Source: Mediterranea sp. (in: CFB group bacteria) (GTDB lineage: Bacteria; Bacteroidota; Bacteroidia; Bacteroidales; Bacteroidaceae). From it: DNA of 42,498 nucleotides. This document shows, in pieces, positions 8,301 through 15,266 of the stretch (position 1 is the first letter of the stretch; each line of letters begins with the position of its first letter). The notes below the pieces were generated by a model. That model ran no database searches. It worked only from the letters and a program-made list of their open reading frames with translations, and was not told where the DNA came from. Position numbers and translations under genes: made by a program. The stretch is taken from assembly GCA_031262385.1 (NCBI GenBank), contig JAISHU010000150.1, positions 1-42,498 on the forward strand. Direction: 5' to 3'.

Positions 8301-9223
8301 CTAACTTCAGTTATTACGGTCGCGGACCGGTGGGTAACTATGCCGACCGTAAGACAGGTCAGTTCATCGAGCAATACCACTCTACGGTGACCGAGCAGTT
8401 TGTTGCCTTCCCCAAACCGCAAGATATGGCGAACCACGAAGAGGTACGCTGGTGTGCACTGACCGATGATTCGCACACGGGAGCGTTGTTTGTGTCGACC
8501 GATAAGATGTCGGTGCAGGCGCTTCCCTACTCGGCTGTCGACCTGATATTGGCACCGCATCCCTATCAGTTGCCTCCTATCGGCGATACCTATCTGCACT
8601 TAGACTGTGCCGTTACCGGATTGGGCGGCAATAGCTGCGGACAAGGCGGTCCGTTGATGCCCGACCGTGTATTTGCCGGCGAACATCGCATGGGCTTCAT
8701 TATTCGCCCGCTCACAGCGACGCAAAACGACATGACACAAACAGCCATGGTAGCTTCCGCCGGCGAACAAGCTACCATTATAGCCAACGATACTACCGGA
8801 CAGGTACGTGCTCAAGTGGTTTATGCCAGTAGCCAAGAGGCAGGCGAAGGCGATGCCTCACACCTCACCGACGGCGACCCTAACACCATTTGGCATACCA
8901 TGTACTCGGTAACGGTTGCCAAGTACCCGCATTGGGTGGACTTGGACGCCGGTGAAGTGAAGACGTTAACAGGTATTACTTACATGCCACGTCAAGACGG
9001 TAGCAGCAATGGAAATATTAAAGATTATTCCATACAAGTGAGCATGGACGGCAAACAGTGGAGCGACCCCATTAAAAAAGGTAGCTTTAAAAAGGATGCC
9101 GACGCGCAAAAAGTCGTTTTCGATAAACCCGTAAAAGCTCGCTATCTCCGCTTTACAGCCTTGAGCGAACAGCGTGGACAAGACTATGCATCGGGCACAG
9201 AGCTTACCCTACAAGCAGAGTGA
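5333..9223 (+). CDS. Beta-galactosidase, glycoside hydrolase family 2, with C-terminal F5/8-type (CBM32-like) domain
   Basis: Protein of 1296 residues with a signal peptide (about 1-21, ending SLSAQ). The order is that of large LacZ-type enzymes. A sugar-binding jelly roll (about 45-270) contains LDGQWHFHWAPD, VPSSWNIYGLQ and FEAQDMFRLPGIFR-like segments. Immunoglobulin-like domains follow, then the catalytic barrel (about 420-720) with KGVNRHESNP, the acid/base motif GNEAG (Glu532) and the nucleophile motif SEYAHSMGN (Glu595). Next is the beta-galactosidase small-chain domain (about 850-1120). The last 140 residues (from about 1155) hold an F5/8 type C fold, with HLTDGDPNTIWHT and ARYLRFTALSE, likely a carbohydrate-binding module. 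The expected reaction is release of terminal beta-galactose, probably in the periplasm. It is the second gene of the operon and is followed by a strong terminator. Confidence 0.95.
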   Translation: MKQFLFIGTVCGMLALTSLSAQTLTGYSYGQSDAPKGNEWESPQELALNKEQPHAWFFPFQSVESARKVLPENSQYWQSLDGQWHFHWAPDPDSRPKEFYRPDYDVSAWDYTTVPSSWNIYGLQKDGSQKYGTPIYVNQPVIFQHKVAVDDWRGGVMRTPPTTWTTYKTRNEVGSYRRDFDVPQTWDGREVFVNFDGVDSFFYLWINGHYVGFSKNSRNAAAFNITPYLKPGNNSLAVEVYRSSDGSFLEAQDMFRLPGIFRTVALYSVPRVYIRDLVVTPDLDATYTDGSLQIAASIRNLDKKAVKAYKVRYSLFANVLYGDDNTPVQTLLSATQEKLNPGETNVLHTSMEVKTPHQWSAEKPYRYTLVAELLDKKNKVIETVSTVTGFRKVEIKDTPASEDEFGLAGRYYYINGKPVKLKGVNRHESNPAVGHAITREQMEKEIMLMKRANINHVRNAHYPDNPYWYYLCNKYGIYLEDEANIESHEYYYGKASLSHPIEWKAAHVARVMEMAHANVNNPAIVIWSLGNEAGPGENFVAAYDALKAFDASRPVQYERNNDIVDMGSNQYPSIGWVREAVKGTYKIKYPFHISEYAHSMGNACGNLIDYWNAMESTNFFCGGAIWDWVDQSMYNYDPATGTRYAAYGGDFGDFPNDGQFVMNGIVFGDLTPKPQYFEVRKVYQNVGVDAVGKDGQLWELFNKYYFTNLSEEFDVVFTLYKDGKPVGQPQQYPSDVINLAPRKKMSVALPIDRSMLKPGSEYFMKLQLVLKADRPWAKKGYAMAEEQLLLQKPTTRPLISEVANKEKHTPLKFIGKIDAKKRTPLVELKGDNFQAVFDTQTGTIYSLTYGDRTVIADGNGPKLEGLRAFTNNDNWCYQPWFANGLHNLQHKVVSAKVAKGANGTYVLNFVVESQAPNAARILGGTSSGHNSIEELTDRAFGADDFKFTINQVWTVYPDGSIELSAGINSNKQRLVLARLGYVLKVPAQYANFSYYGRGPVGNYADRKTGQFIEQYHSTVTEQFVAFPKPQDMANHEEVRWCALTDDSHTGALFVSTDKMSVQALPYSAVDLILAPHPYQLPPIGDTYLHLDCAVTGLGGNSCGQGGPLMPDRVFAGEHRMGFIIRPLTATQNDMTQTAMVASAGEQATIIANDTTGQVRAQVVYASSQEAGEGDASHLTDGDPNTIWHTMYSVTVAKYPHWVDLDAGEVKTLTGITYMPRQDGSSNGNIKDYSIQVSMDGKQWSDPIKKGSFKKDADAQKVVFDKPVKARYLRFTALSEQRGQDYASGTELTLQAE

Positions 9224-9235
9224 CGAATGTCTCTA

Positions 9236-9275
9236 AAAAGAAAGCCGCCGGATAACAACCCGGCGGCTTTCTTTT
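9236..9275. terminator. Bidirectional intrinsic terminator between convergent genes
   Basis: A perfect inverted repeat: AAAAGAAAGCCGCCGG (9236-9251) pairs with the complementary arm at 9260-9275, with an 8-nt loop. The stem has a GC-rich core, an A-tract on the left and a T-tract on the right, so it works on either strand. It separates the beta-galactosidase gene from the convergent methyltransferase gene. Confidence 0.92.
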
Positions 9276-9288
9276 AGTGTTTGTTCGT

Positions 9289-10068
9289 TCACCTCTTCGT
9301 GATGTAGAAGCACGACGTTGCAAAGAAGTCTCTCACATAGCTCATCTTCGACAGGGGGAAGAAAAGCTTGCAGGGCCTCATACCGAATTTCTGCTTGTAG
9401 TGCGGGTTGACAAGCCACAGCAAACGGCGAGCAATCTGCCAAAAATATGCGTGCATCAAAAATTCAAAACCTTCGATGCTTATGCGTGTCTGCTTAATCC
9501 GCATCAGTTCGTTGATGTTGGCATCGTTTTCGCCGCAGGCTCGCAGAAGAGAGTGATAAAGGGATGCGGGCAAAAGATGTACGTAGGGGAAATGACTAAT
9601 CCACTTGCTGCGCGCTATCTGCTGATGTCCGCCAAAGGGCATGTGCCACGCAGGGAAAGCCCAGAAGACGATGCCTCCTTTGTTAAGGAACGTTTGGACA
9701 TGTAAAATGAACTCATCTTTACGGTCGATATGCTCGATGACGTCGCAAATAATGATGACGTCAAAATCTCCCAGTTCGTACGGTTGTACCGTCAAGAAGT
9801 CCGCCGTCATAAACCGTCCGTTATAGCCGCTGTCGGCAAAATAGCTTTTGGCTTGCTCAATGCGACCGGCAGTAATATCCACTCCCGCCACTTCGTGTCC
9901 CAACTTGGCAAAGGGCAGCAGATTGCCCCCTTCGCCACAACCGATTTCCAAAATGCGGTCGCCTGCACGTAGCGGGCGGACACTCTGTATATAGGGCAGG
10001 TAATATTGGGCAGAGGTTGCCGATTTCTCCGTGAAGTATCTATGTCGGTCGAGATGCCTTTCTTGCAT
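9289..10068 (-). CDS. Class I SAM-dependent methyltransferase
   Basis: Protein of 259 residues. The Rossmann-type SAM-binding core is clear: motif I ILEIGCGEGGNLLPF (about 39-53), the acidic end of strand 2 in VAGVDIT, and motif II/III around DFDVIIICDVIEHI. This pattern is typical of Methyltransf_11/23-type enzymes that act on small molecules, lipids or sugars. After the core comes a C-terminal region rich in aromatics and basic residues (from about 140: FWAFPAWHMPFGGHQQIA, then HYKQKFGMRPCKLFFPLSK), which suggests a membrane-near or lipid-linked substrate; that is inference. It is the last gene of a minus-strand run (aroE, hydrolase, cyclophilin, this gene), 18 bp after the cyclophilin stop, and it ends at the terminator at 9236-9275. 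The substrate is unknown. Confidence 0.88.
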   Translation of the reverse strand: MQERHLDRHRYFTEKSATSAQYYLPYIQSVRPLRAGDRILEIGCGEGGNLLPFAKLGHEVAGVDITAGRIEQAKSYFADSGYNGRFMTADFLTVQPYELGDFDVIIICDVIEHIDRKDEFILHVQTFLNKGGIVFWAFPAWHMPFGGHQQIARSKWISHFPYVHLLPASLYHSLLRACGENDANINELMRIKQTRISIEGFEFLMHAYFWQIARRLLWLVNPHYKQKFGMRPCKLFFPLSKMSYVRDFFATSCFYITKR

Positions 10069-10086
10069 ACGTATATCTTAGAATAT

Positions 10087-10779
10087 TTACTCTTCTACGA
10101 CCGTCACTTTCTTTATCTTCACATCTTGCAGCGGACGGTCGCGCGGGTCGGTGGCTACTTGCTGTATCTGTTCCACCACTTCCATGCCTTTCACCACTTC
10201 GCCGAAAACGGTGTACTGACCGTCCAAGTGGGGTGTTCCGCCCACGGTGGTGTATGCCTCTATCTGTTCGGGAGTAAACTCTGTGCCCATGCGCGCTTCC
10301 ATATTCATCAGTGCATTCGTGTCGTACACGCGTCCGGTAACAATGTAAAACTGGCAACCCGACGATGCTTTCTTGGGGTTGACCGCGTCGCCCATGCGTG
10401 CCGCCGACAGTACTCCTTTGCGGTGGAAGTATTTGGGGTAAACAAATTCGGCAGGCAGGGTATAGCCCACATCGCCCGAACCCAGCATCTGTCCGGCGGG
10501 TGCACCCTTGGAGTCGGGGTCGCCGGCTTGTATCATAAAGTCTTTGATGACACGGTGAAACAGCGTACCCTCGTAGGTGCCTTCGTCGGCAAGCTTGATA
10601 AAGTTGTCGCGGTGCAGCGGGGTCTCGTTGTAGAGTTTGACGACGATGTCGCCCAGTGTGGTTTCAATTTTTACATTGATTTCTTTACTCATGTCTCGTT
10701 GTTTTTTGCTCCCTCCTTGACAAGCGGTGAGCAAGCCAAGCATCGAGAGCAGGGTTAATGAAAATAATAAGTTCCTCAT
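10087..10779 (-). CDS. Cyclophilin-type peptidyl-prolyl cis-trans isomerase, lipoprotein
   Basis: Protein of 230 residues. A lipoprotein signal ends in the lipobox LTAC (Cys20), so the mature protein is anchored to a membrane and faces the periplasm. The cyclophilin domain covers about 34-228: VKIETTLGDIVVKLYNE, the catalytic segment LFHRVIKDFMIQAGDP with the conserved Phe-His-Arg, SSGCQFYIV and LDGQYTVFGEV. It catalyses proline isomerization and probably helps fold exported proteins. An insertion between the catalytic motif and the SSGCQF segment (GMEYTLPAEF-like, here GYTLPAEFVYPKYFH) is normal in Bacteroidota members. A promoter element lies at 10808-10815, so it may be transcribed separately from the hydrolase 48 bp upstream. 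Confidence 0.95.
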   Translation of the reverse strand: MRNLLFSLTLLSMLGLLTACQGGSKKQRDMSKEINVKIETTLGDIVVKLYNETPLHRDNFIKLADEGTYEGTLFHRVIKDFMIQAGDPDSKGAPAGQMLGSGDVGYTLPAEFVYPKYFHRKGVLSAARMGDAVNPKKASSGCQFYIVTGRVYDTNALMNMEARMGTEFTPEQIEAYTTVGGTPHLDGQYTVFGEVVKGMEVVEQIQQVATDPRDRPLQDVKIKKVTVVEE

Positions 10780-10807
10780 GATGATGTGATAATTAGGATT
10801 TATGGGG

Positions 10808-10815
10808 CAAAGATA
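10808..10815 (-). promoter_or_regulatory. -7 promoter element for the cyclophilin gene
   Basis: TATCTTTG on the minus strand in the 48-bp gap between the hydrolase stop and the cyclophilin ATG at 10779. It is a full match to TAnnTTTG, and the position fits a separate transcription start. Confidence 0.5.
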
Positions 10816-10827
10816 GATATTTTCCGC

Positions 10828-11784
10828 TTAGTTGTATTGTTTCGTGAATTTTTCCACACGGCGGGTGTACGCTTCGGGATGCATTTTGTAAGACATTGCA
10901 TGTGTGGCACCGGGCACTATCCAGCGTTCTTTGGGTTGAGGCTTTGCCTCGTAGAGAGGGTAGAGCATCCATGTGGGAACGTAGGCATCGGCATCGCCGT
11001 GAATGAAGAGCATGGGCAGGCGGCACTTGCTTACTTGTGCCAACGCTGAGGCTTCGCCGAAACTCCAGCCGTAGCGCACCTTGCAGAGGGCAGAGGCTGT
11101 GTAGAGCAGCGGGAAGTCAGGCAGATGAAACTGTTCGCCCAGTTCCTTACCAAACTGATCCCACACGGAGGTGTAGCCGCAATCTTCCACGTAACAGCGC
11201 ACATAGTTGGGATTCGATTCGCCCGCCACCATCATGGTGGTGGCGGCTCCCATGGAGATACCGTGAACCACCATTCGTGTATGTCCGCCAAAGGTGGCGT
11301 TGGCAACTTGCATCCATTGCATCACGTCCAAGCGGTCTTTCCAGCCCATTTGTATGGCATCGCCGCCGCTCAAACCGCAGTTTTGCAAGTCGGGCAGCAG
11401 AATGTTGTAACCCAGCCGCCGGTGATACAGATAACCTATCATCAACATGCGCACGCTGCTGTCGGTATAGCCGTGCACAATTACGGCGGTGTGGTCGGTG
11501 AGACGGTCGGCACGGACATAAAGGGCATGCAGACGGATGCCGTCGGGGTTGACGATAAAGGTGTCGCGCAACGCTTCTGCTGTGGAGAGGCTATCCAGCC
11601 AAGGCGTTATCCACGGATAGTCTCTTTTTACGCCAGCGTAACATGCCGTCACATCCTTGCCGTCATTGGGCGTAGGGCGCAAAGCAAAGTCCAGCATAAA
11701 GAAGCTACCGATAGTCAATACAATCAGCAGCACCACCGTTACGGCGGCAAATGCGCAGAGGATGCGCCGTTGGGTACGTTTCAT
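10828..11784 (-). CDS. Membrane-anchored alpha/beta hydrolase (serine hydrolase)
   Basis: Protein of 318 residues. One membrane helix near the N-terminus (about 10-32, IVLTIGSFFMLDFAL region) should anchor it with the catalytic part outside the cytoplasm. The hydrolase fold is shown by VIVHGYTDS (oxyanion region, about 101-109), the nucleophile elbow GISMG (Ser177), the acid region FIHGDADAYVP (Asp264 or Asp266) and the histidine in PGATHAMSY (His295). All triad residues are present in order. This layout is that of the YqkD/BAAT-like family of bacterial exported hydrolases, whose substrates are mostly unknown. It begins 12 bp after the aroE stop, so the two are almost certainly co-transcribed; that reflects a shared message and need not mean a shared pathway. 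Confidence 0.9.
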   Translation of the reverse strand: MKRTQRRILCAFAAVTVVLLIVLTIGSFFMLDFALRPTPNDGKDVTACYAGVKRDYPWITPWLDSLSTAEALRDTFIVNPDGIRLHALYVRADRLTDHTAVIVHGYTDSSVRMLMIGYLYHRRLGYNILLPDLQNCGLSGGDAIQMGWKDRLDVMQWMQVANATFGGHTRMVVHGISMGAATTMMVAGESNPNYVRCYVEDCGYTSVWDQFGKELGEQFHLPDFPLLYTASALCKVRYGWSFGEASALAQVSKCRLPMLFIHGDADAYVPTWMLYPLYEAKPQPKERWIVPGATHAMSYKMHPEAYTRRVEKFTKQYN

Positions 11785-11796
11785 TCCGATGGTATG

Positions 11797-12543
11797 TTAC
11801 TTATGCCATATCTCCCAAGCGGCAAAGGCTTGTAGCAGTAGCATTTCCAATCCGTTCTTTACGGTGGCTCCGTGCTCTTCGCCTTTCTGCATGAAAAGCG
11901 TCCGGTCGGGGTTATACAGCAAATCGTACAGCAAATGTTTCGGCGTGAGCAGTTCGTAGGGGATGTCGGGACAGAAGTCCACTTTGGGAAACATGCCCAC
12001 CGGCGTGCAGTTGACAATCACCGTATGTTCCGCCATAACTTCGGGGGTAAGGTCTTGGTAGGTCAGATACGACGGATTTTTGCGCATGCGCGACACGTAA
12101 GTGCACTTCACTCCCAAGTTAATCAATCCCTGATGCACTGCTTTGGCTGCCCCGCCGGTACCCAGCAGGAGTGCTTTCTTGTGGTGCGGTTCCAGCATCG
12201 GTTCGATAGACTGGGTAAAGCCGATGATGTCGGAGTTGTAGCCCACCAGTTTGATTTTTCCTTTGGGCAGACGGATGATTTTTATCACATTGACGGCGCC
12301 AATCTTGGCGGTGTCCGGGTCCAGTTCATCAAGGAAAGAGATTACTTGCTCCTTGTAGGGTAGTGTGACGTTCAGTCCGCACAGGTTGGGGTTTTCGTCA
12401 ATCACTTCCAAGAGGTCACCGATGCGGGGTATCTCGAAGTTGACATATTCGGCATCGATGTGCTCTCCCTTAAATTTTTCGTTGAAGTATCCTATGGAGA
12501 AGGAGTGTCTCAAAGGATAACCTATTAAGCCATACTTTTGCAT
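11797..12543 (-). CDS. aroE: Shikimate dehydrogenase
   Basis: Protein of 248 residues, cytoplasmic. It reduces 3-dehydroshikimate to shikimate with NADPH in aromatic amino acid synthesis. The substrate side is shown by LRHSFSIGYF (Ser14 and Ser16), GLNVTLPYKE with catalytic Lys64, and the later KNGLEMLLLQA. The NADP loop is GTGGAAKAV (128-136). Length is a little short for AroE (usually about 270), because the C-terminal helix ends soon after AAWEIW, which is common in Bacteroidota. The start ATG at 12543 directly gives MQKYGLIGYPL, the normal N-terminus. It lies 144 bp downstream of purC and is followed after 12 bp by the hydrolase gene. Confidence 0.96.
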   Translation of the reverse strand: MQKYGLIGYPLRHSFSIGYFNEKFKGEHIDAEYVNFEIPRIGDLLEVIDENPNLCGLNVTLPYKEQVISFLDELDPDTAKIGAVNVIKIIRLPKGKIKLVGYNSDIIGFTQSIEPMLEPHHKKALLLGTGGAAKAVHQGLINLGVKCTYVSRMRKNPSYLTYQDLTPEVMAEHTVIVNCTPVGMFPKVDFCPDIPYELLTPKHLLYDLLYNPDRTLFMQKGEEHGATVKNGLEMLLLQAFAAWEIWHK

Positions 12544-12625
12544 AAGGAAAAAGAAAATTAAAATACTTGTCGATTAGAAATACAGGTAGGTTTAAATAAA
12601 CTCAAATAAACGTTTCATGGAATGA

Positions 12626-12666
12626 AGGGCGACCGACAGTGCCGGGCGGCTCTGTCGGCTTGCCCT
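12626..12666 (-). terminator. Hairpin downstream of purC, possible terminator
   Basis: AGGGCGACCGACAG (12626-12639) pairs with CTGTCGGCTTGCCCT (12652-12666), one bulge, about a 12-nt loop. It lies 22 bp past the purC stop. There is no clean T-tract on the minus strand, so it may be a processing or attenuation structure and not a strong terminator. Confidence 0.5.
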
Positions 12667-12687
12667 GTCAAACAAAAAAAGTGTGTG

Positions 12688-13635
12688 TTATTTCAGATAA
12701 GCAGCCACATTGCGTTCAATACGTTCGGCAATATGGTCGTTTTCTTCTTTTACAAATTTCTCTCCGGTGATGTGTTCGTAGAGTTCGATGTAGCGGTTGC
12801 TGATAGAAGCCACAATCTCTTCGGTCATGTCGGGTACCTGTTGCCCTGCTTTGCCTTGAAAACCGTTGTCCATTAGCCATTCGCGTACAAACTCTTTCGA
12901 GAGTTGGCGTTGCGGTTCGCCCTTTGCAAAATGCTCTTCGTAGCCTTCGCTGTAGAAATAGCGGCTGGAGTCGGGCGTGTGTATTTCGTCCATCAGGTAG
13001 ATGACGCTGTCGTGCTTGCCGAATTCGTACTTAGTGTCTACCAATATCAGTCCGCGTTCGGCGGCAATCTCGGTGCCGCGTTTAAAGAGTGCCAGCGTGT
13101 ATTTTTCCAGCACGGCATACTCTTCGGGCGTAGCCAGTCCCTGCTTCAAGATTTCCTCTTTGGATATATCTTCGTCGTGCAGACCCTGTTCGGCTTTGGT
13201 AGTAGGGGTAATGATAGGCGTGTCGAATTTTTGGTTTTCGCGCATGCCTTCGGGCAGTTTTACGCCGCAGATTTCGCGCACGCCGCTTTTATAGGCACGC
13301 CAAGCGCTTCCGCAGAGATAGCCGCGCACAATCATTTCCACCGGAAATCCTTCGCATAGCACGCCCACCGTCACCATAGGGTCGGGGGTAGCCAGTTTCC
13401 AGTTGGGACATATATCGGCTGTTGCATCCAGAAACTTGGCTGCAATCTGGTTCAACATTTGTCCCTTGTAGGGGATGCCTTTAGGCAACACCACGTCGAA
13501 AGCAGAGATGCGATCGGTAGCCACCATCACTAATTTCTCTCCGCCAATGTTGTACACATCGCGCACCTTACCGTGGTACACGCTTTGCTGACCTTGAAAA
13601 TGGAAGTCAGTCTTTGTTAAAGCCTCTTTCGTCAT
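12688..13635 (-). CDS. purC: Phosphoribosylaminoimidazole-succinocarboxamide synthase (SAICAR synthase)
   Basis: Protein of 315 residues from the ATG at 13635. It joins CAIR and aspartate using ATP to give SAICAR, in purine synthesis. Family motifs include [11 protein letters not shown] (ATP-binding strand region), [39 protein letters not shown] and [12 protein letters not shown]. This is the longer PurC type (about 300 residues) rather than the 240-residue enterobacterial type. An open frame runs 13 codons further upstream, to 13674, but that stretch ([13 protein letters not shown]) lies inside phoH and has no family resemblance, so the shorter start is preferred. With this start purC overlaps the phoH 3' end by 29 bp, which suggests a shared message and perhaps translational coupling. 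Confidence 0.95.
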   Translation of the reverse strand: MTKEALTKTDFHFQGQQSVYHGKVRDVYNIGGEKLVMVATDRISAFDVVLPKGIPYKGQMLNQIAAKFLDATADICPNWKLATPDPMVTVGVLCEGFPVEMIVRGYLCGSAWRAYKSGVREICGVKLPEGMRENQKFDTPIITPTTKAEQGLHDEDISKEEILKQGLATPEEYAVLEKYTLALFKRGTEIAAERGLILVDTKYEFGKHDSVIYLMDEIHTPDSSRYFYSEGYEEHFAKGEPQRQLSKEFVREWLMDNGFQGKAGQQVPDMTEEIVASISNRYIELYEHITGEKFVKEENDHIAERIERNVAAYLK

Positions 13636-14584
13636 TTTTATCGCTTTTAAGTTTATCGTATTTCTCGTACGCATCTACGATGCGGGTTACTAAGGCATGC
13701 CGTACAATGTCTTTCTTGTTCAGTTCGATGAAGCCGATGCCTTTCACCCCTTTCAGAATGCGGAGCGATTGTATCAGTCCCGAAGTTTCGGCACGCGGCA
13801 GGTCTATCTGGGTAATATCGCCCGTCACAATCATTTTGGTGTTCATGCCCATGCGGGTGAGGAACATTTTGATTTGTTGCGACGTGGTGTTTTGCGCCTC
13901 GTCCAATATCACTACGGCATCGTTGAGTGTGCGGCCGCGCATAAAGGCGAGGGGTGCTATCTGGATGATGCCGAGTTCCATGTACTCTTTGAGTTTGACG
14001 GCAGGCAACATATCTTGCAGTGCATCGTAGAGCGGTTGCAGATAAGGGTCAATCTTCTCTTTCATGTCGCCGGGTAGGAAACCCAGTTTTTCGCCCGCTT
14101 CCACGGCGGGACGGCTAAGGATAATCTTCTTGATTTCTTTGTTTTTGAGGGCACGTACCGCCAAGGCTATGGCGGTGTAGGTTTTGCCCGAGCCGGCAGG
14201 ACCTATGGCAAACACCATGTCGTGTTTGGCAAAAGCCTCCACCAGTTTTTGCTGATTTTCGCTGCGGGGGATGACGGGCTTTCCGGTAACGCTGAACACG
14301 ATAACGTTGCCTGCCCGTTCGGCTTGCGGTTCGCCTCCTTTGATGATGTCGATAATCACCTCTTCCTTCAGGGAGTTGTACTCGGCGCAATATTTTTCCA
14401 GTTTTACAATGCTTTCCTCAAAGGCACACATCTCTACTTCATCGCCCAACACCTTGATGACATTTCCGCGTGCCACAATACGCAGTTTGGGGTAGAGTGC
14501 CTTAATCAGTTGTATGTTGGCGTTGTTTACGCCGTAGAAGATCACCGGGTCGATGTCTTCGAGTACAATCACTTTTTCTATCAT
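13607..14584 (-). CDS. PhoH-family P-loop ATPase
   Basis: Protein of 325 residues, cytoplasmic. It has the PhoH layout: an N-terminal KH-like segment (about 1-75, with [16 protein letters not shown] sequence), the Walker A motif GPAGSGKT (128-135), [16 protein letters not shown] (about 157-172), Walker B in VVILDEAQN and the sensor segment [13 protein letters not shown]. The final part ([15 protein letters not shown]) is also characteristic. Family members are ATPases linked to RNA metabolism and stress; a defined role here is not known. It is upstream of purC with a 29-bp overlap. A TAAATTTG element at 14614-14621 is a candidate promoter, and the 22-bp repeat array B lies about 65 bp further upstream. 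Confidence 0.94.
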   Translation of the reverse strand: MIEKVIVLEDIDPVIFYGVNNANIQLIKALYPKLRIVARGNVIKVLGDEVEMCAFEESIVKLEKYCAEYNSLKEEVIIDIIKGGEPQAERAGNVIVFSVTGKPVIPRSENQQKLVEAFAKHDMVFAIGPAGSGKTYTAIALAVRALKNKEIKKIILSRPAVEAGEKLGFLPGDMKEKIDPYLQPLYDALQDMLPAVKLKEYMELGIIQIAPLAFMRGRTLNDAVVILDEAQNTTSQQIKMFLTRMGMNTKMIVTGDITQIDLPRAETSGLIQSLRILKGVKGIGFIELNKKDIVRHALVTRIVDAYEKYDKLKSDKNDERGFNKD

Positions 14585-14613
14585 GGAAGAGTCTGATTAC
14601 TAAAAACAGACCG

Positions 14614-14621
14614 CAAATTTA
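14614..14621 (-). promoter_or_regulatory. -7 promoter element for the phoH-purC operon
   Basis: TAAATTTG on the minus strand, 30 bp before the phoH ATG, matching TAnnTTTG. The -33 side contains CAAACCAAAG and lacks a perfect TTTG on the right strand. Confidence 0.4.
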
Positions 14622-14684
14622 CGCAAAGCTTTGGTTTGTCAGTCTATCAGGAGATTATTTTTGTAATGGGGTGGGGGAAAAGCT

Positions 14685-14815
14685 GTGATTCGCATTCGCC
14701 AAACAAGTGATTGGCGTTTGCGAAACAAGTGATTGGCATTTGCGAAACAGGTGATTCGCGTTCGTCAAACAAGTGATTGAGCAACGCGAAACAGTGATTG
14801 GGCGGCGTAACTCAC
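14685..14815. repeat. 22-bp-period tandem array B (GTGATT family)
   Basis: GTGATT recurs at 14685, 14707, 14729, 14751, 14773 and 14794 (steps of 22, last step 21). A typical unit reads GTGATTGGCGTTTGCGAAAC plus two bases; the second half is usually a TTYGCGAAACA-like segment. Copies differ by scattered substitutions. It lies 50 bp downstream of the 101-residue membrane protein gene and upstream of phoH. The GTGATT core is shared with array D (42386-42498). Confidence 0.88.
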
Positions 14816-14865
14816 TAAGTTACGAAAAGAAAGTGCAGGATGCCCCTTATTAAAAACCGATTCTT

Positions 14866-15171
14866 TCAGATGAACAGCACGAAGCTTACGCATAGGATAA
14901 CGAGCAAACCGCATCCTCCATATAAATCAATGTTTTGTTGGGCGTTGACACTGAGGTGGCCGACGCGCGATACATAGTTCTGTCGCCGGGTTAGTTCGGG
15001 CGTTTGTTGCGCGTAAGCTTTGTAATTGATATAGCCGATAATGGCTACGGATATTATTACGGCAAACACCCACGAACTCACGTCGGCTTTCCGCAAAAGG
15101 AGGATTGCCAAGTTTACGAGTGCCAAAAGTGTGCACATAAAGTAGATATAGGCAGTAACTTTATTTTTCAT
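14866..15171 (-). CDS. Small three-helix membrane protein, function unknown
   Basis: Protein of 101 residues; I do not recognise a family. Predicted membrane helices lie at about 6-25 (AYIYFMCTLLALVNLAILLL), 31-48 (SSWVFAVIISVAIIGYI) and 82-100 (LYGGCGLLVILCVSFVLFI). Between the second and third helices there is a polar loop with KAYAQQTPELTRRQ, probably cytoplasmic by the positive-inside rule. It has its own good promoter element at 15198-15205, diverging from cysS. Its stop is followed after 50 bp by repeat array B. The composition and promoter support a real gene. Confidence 0.75.
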   Translation of the reverse strand: MKNKVTAYIYFMCTLLALVNLAILLLRKADVSSWVFAVIISVAIIGYINYKAYAQQTPELTRRQNYVSRVGHLSVNAQQNIDLYGGCGLLVILCVSFVLFI

Positions 15172-15197
15172 AAAGAATGAGGAGTTTGTATGAAGGG

Positions 15198-15205
15198 CAA
15201 AAGTA
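15198..15205 (-). promoter_or_regulatory. -7 promoter element for the 101-residue membrane protein gene
   Basis: TACTTTTG on the minus strand, 27 bp before the ATG at 15171, a full match to TAnnTTTG. It is back to back with the cysS promoter in a 95-bp divergent gap. Confidence 0.55.
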
Positions 15206-15228
15206 CGAAAGATATGCTAAATTTGTTT

Positions 15229-15236
15229 TACCTTTG
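15229..15236 (+). promoter_or_regulatory. -7 promoter element for cysS
   Basis: TACCTTTG on the plus strand, 30 bp before the cysS ATG, a full match to TAnnTTTG. Confidence 0.55.
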
Positions 15237-15266
15237 CGGCTTTAAAACCACTAAAATATTGGCATC

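Noticed and set aside
13636..13674. Longer N-terminus for purC
   Set aside because: The 13 extra codons lie within phoH and have no family similarity. The ATG at 13635 gives the expected start before the YHGKVRD motif.
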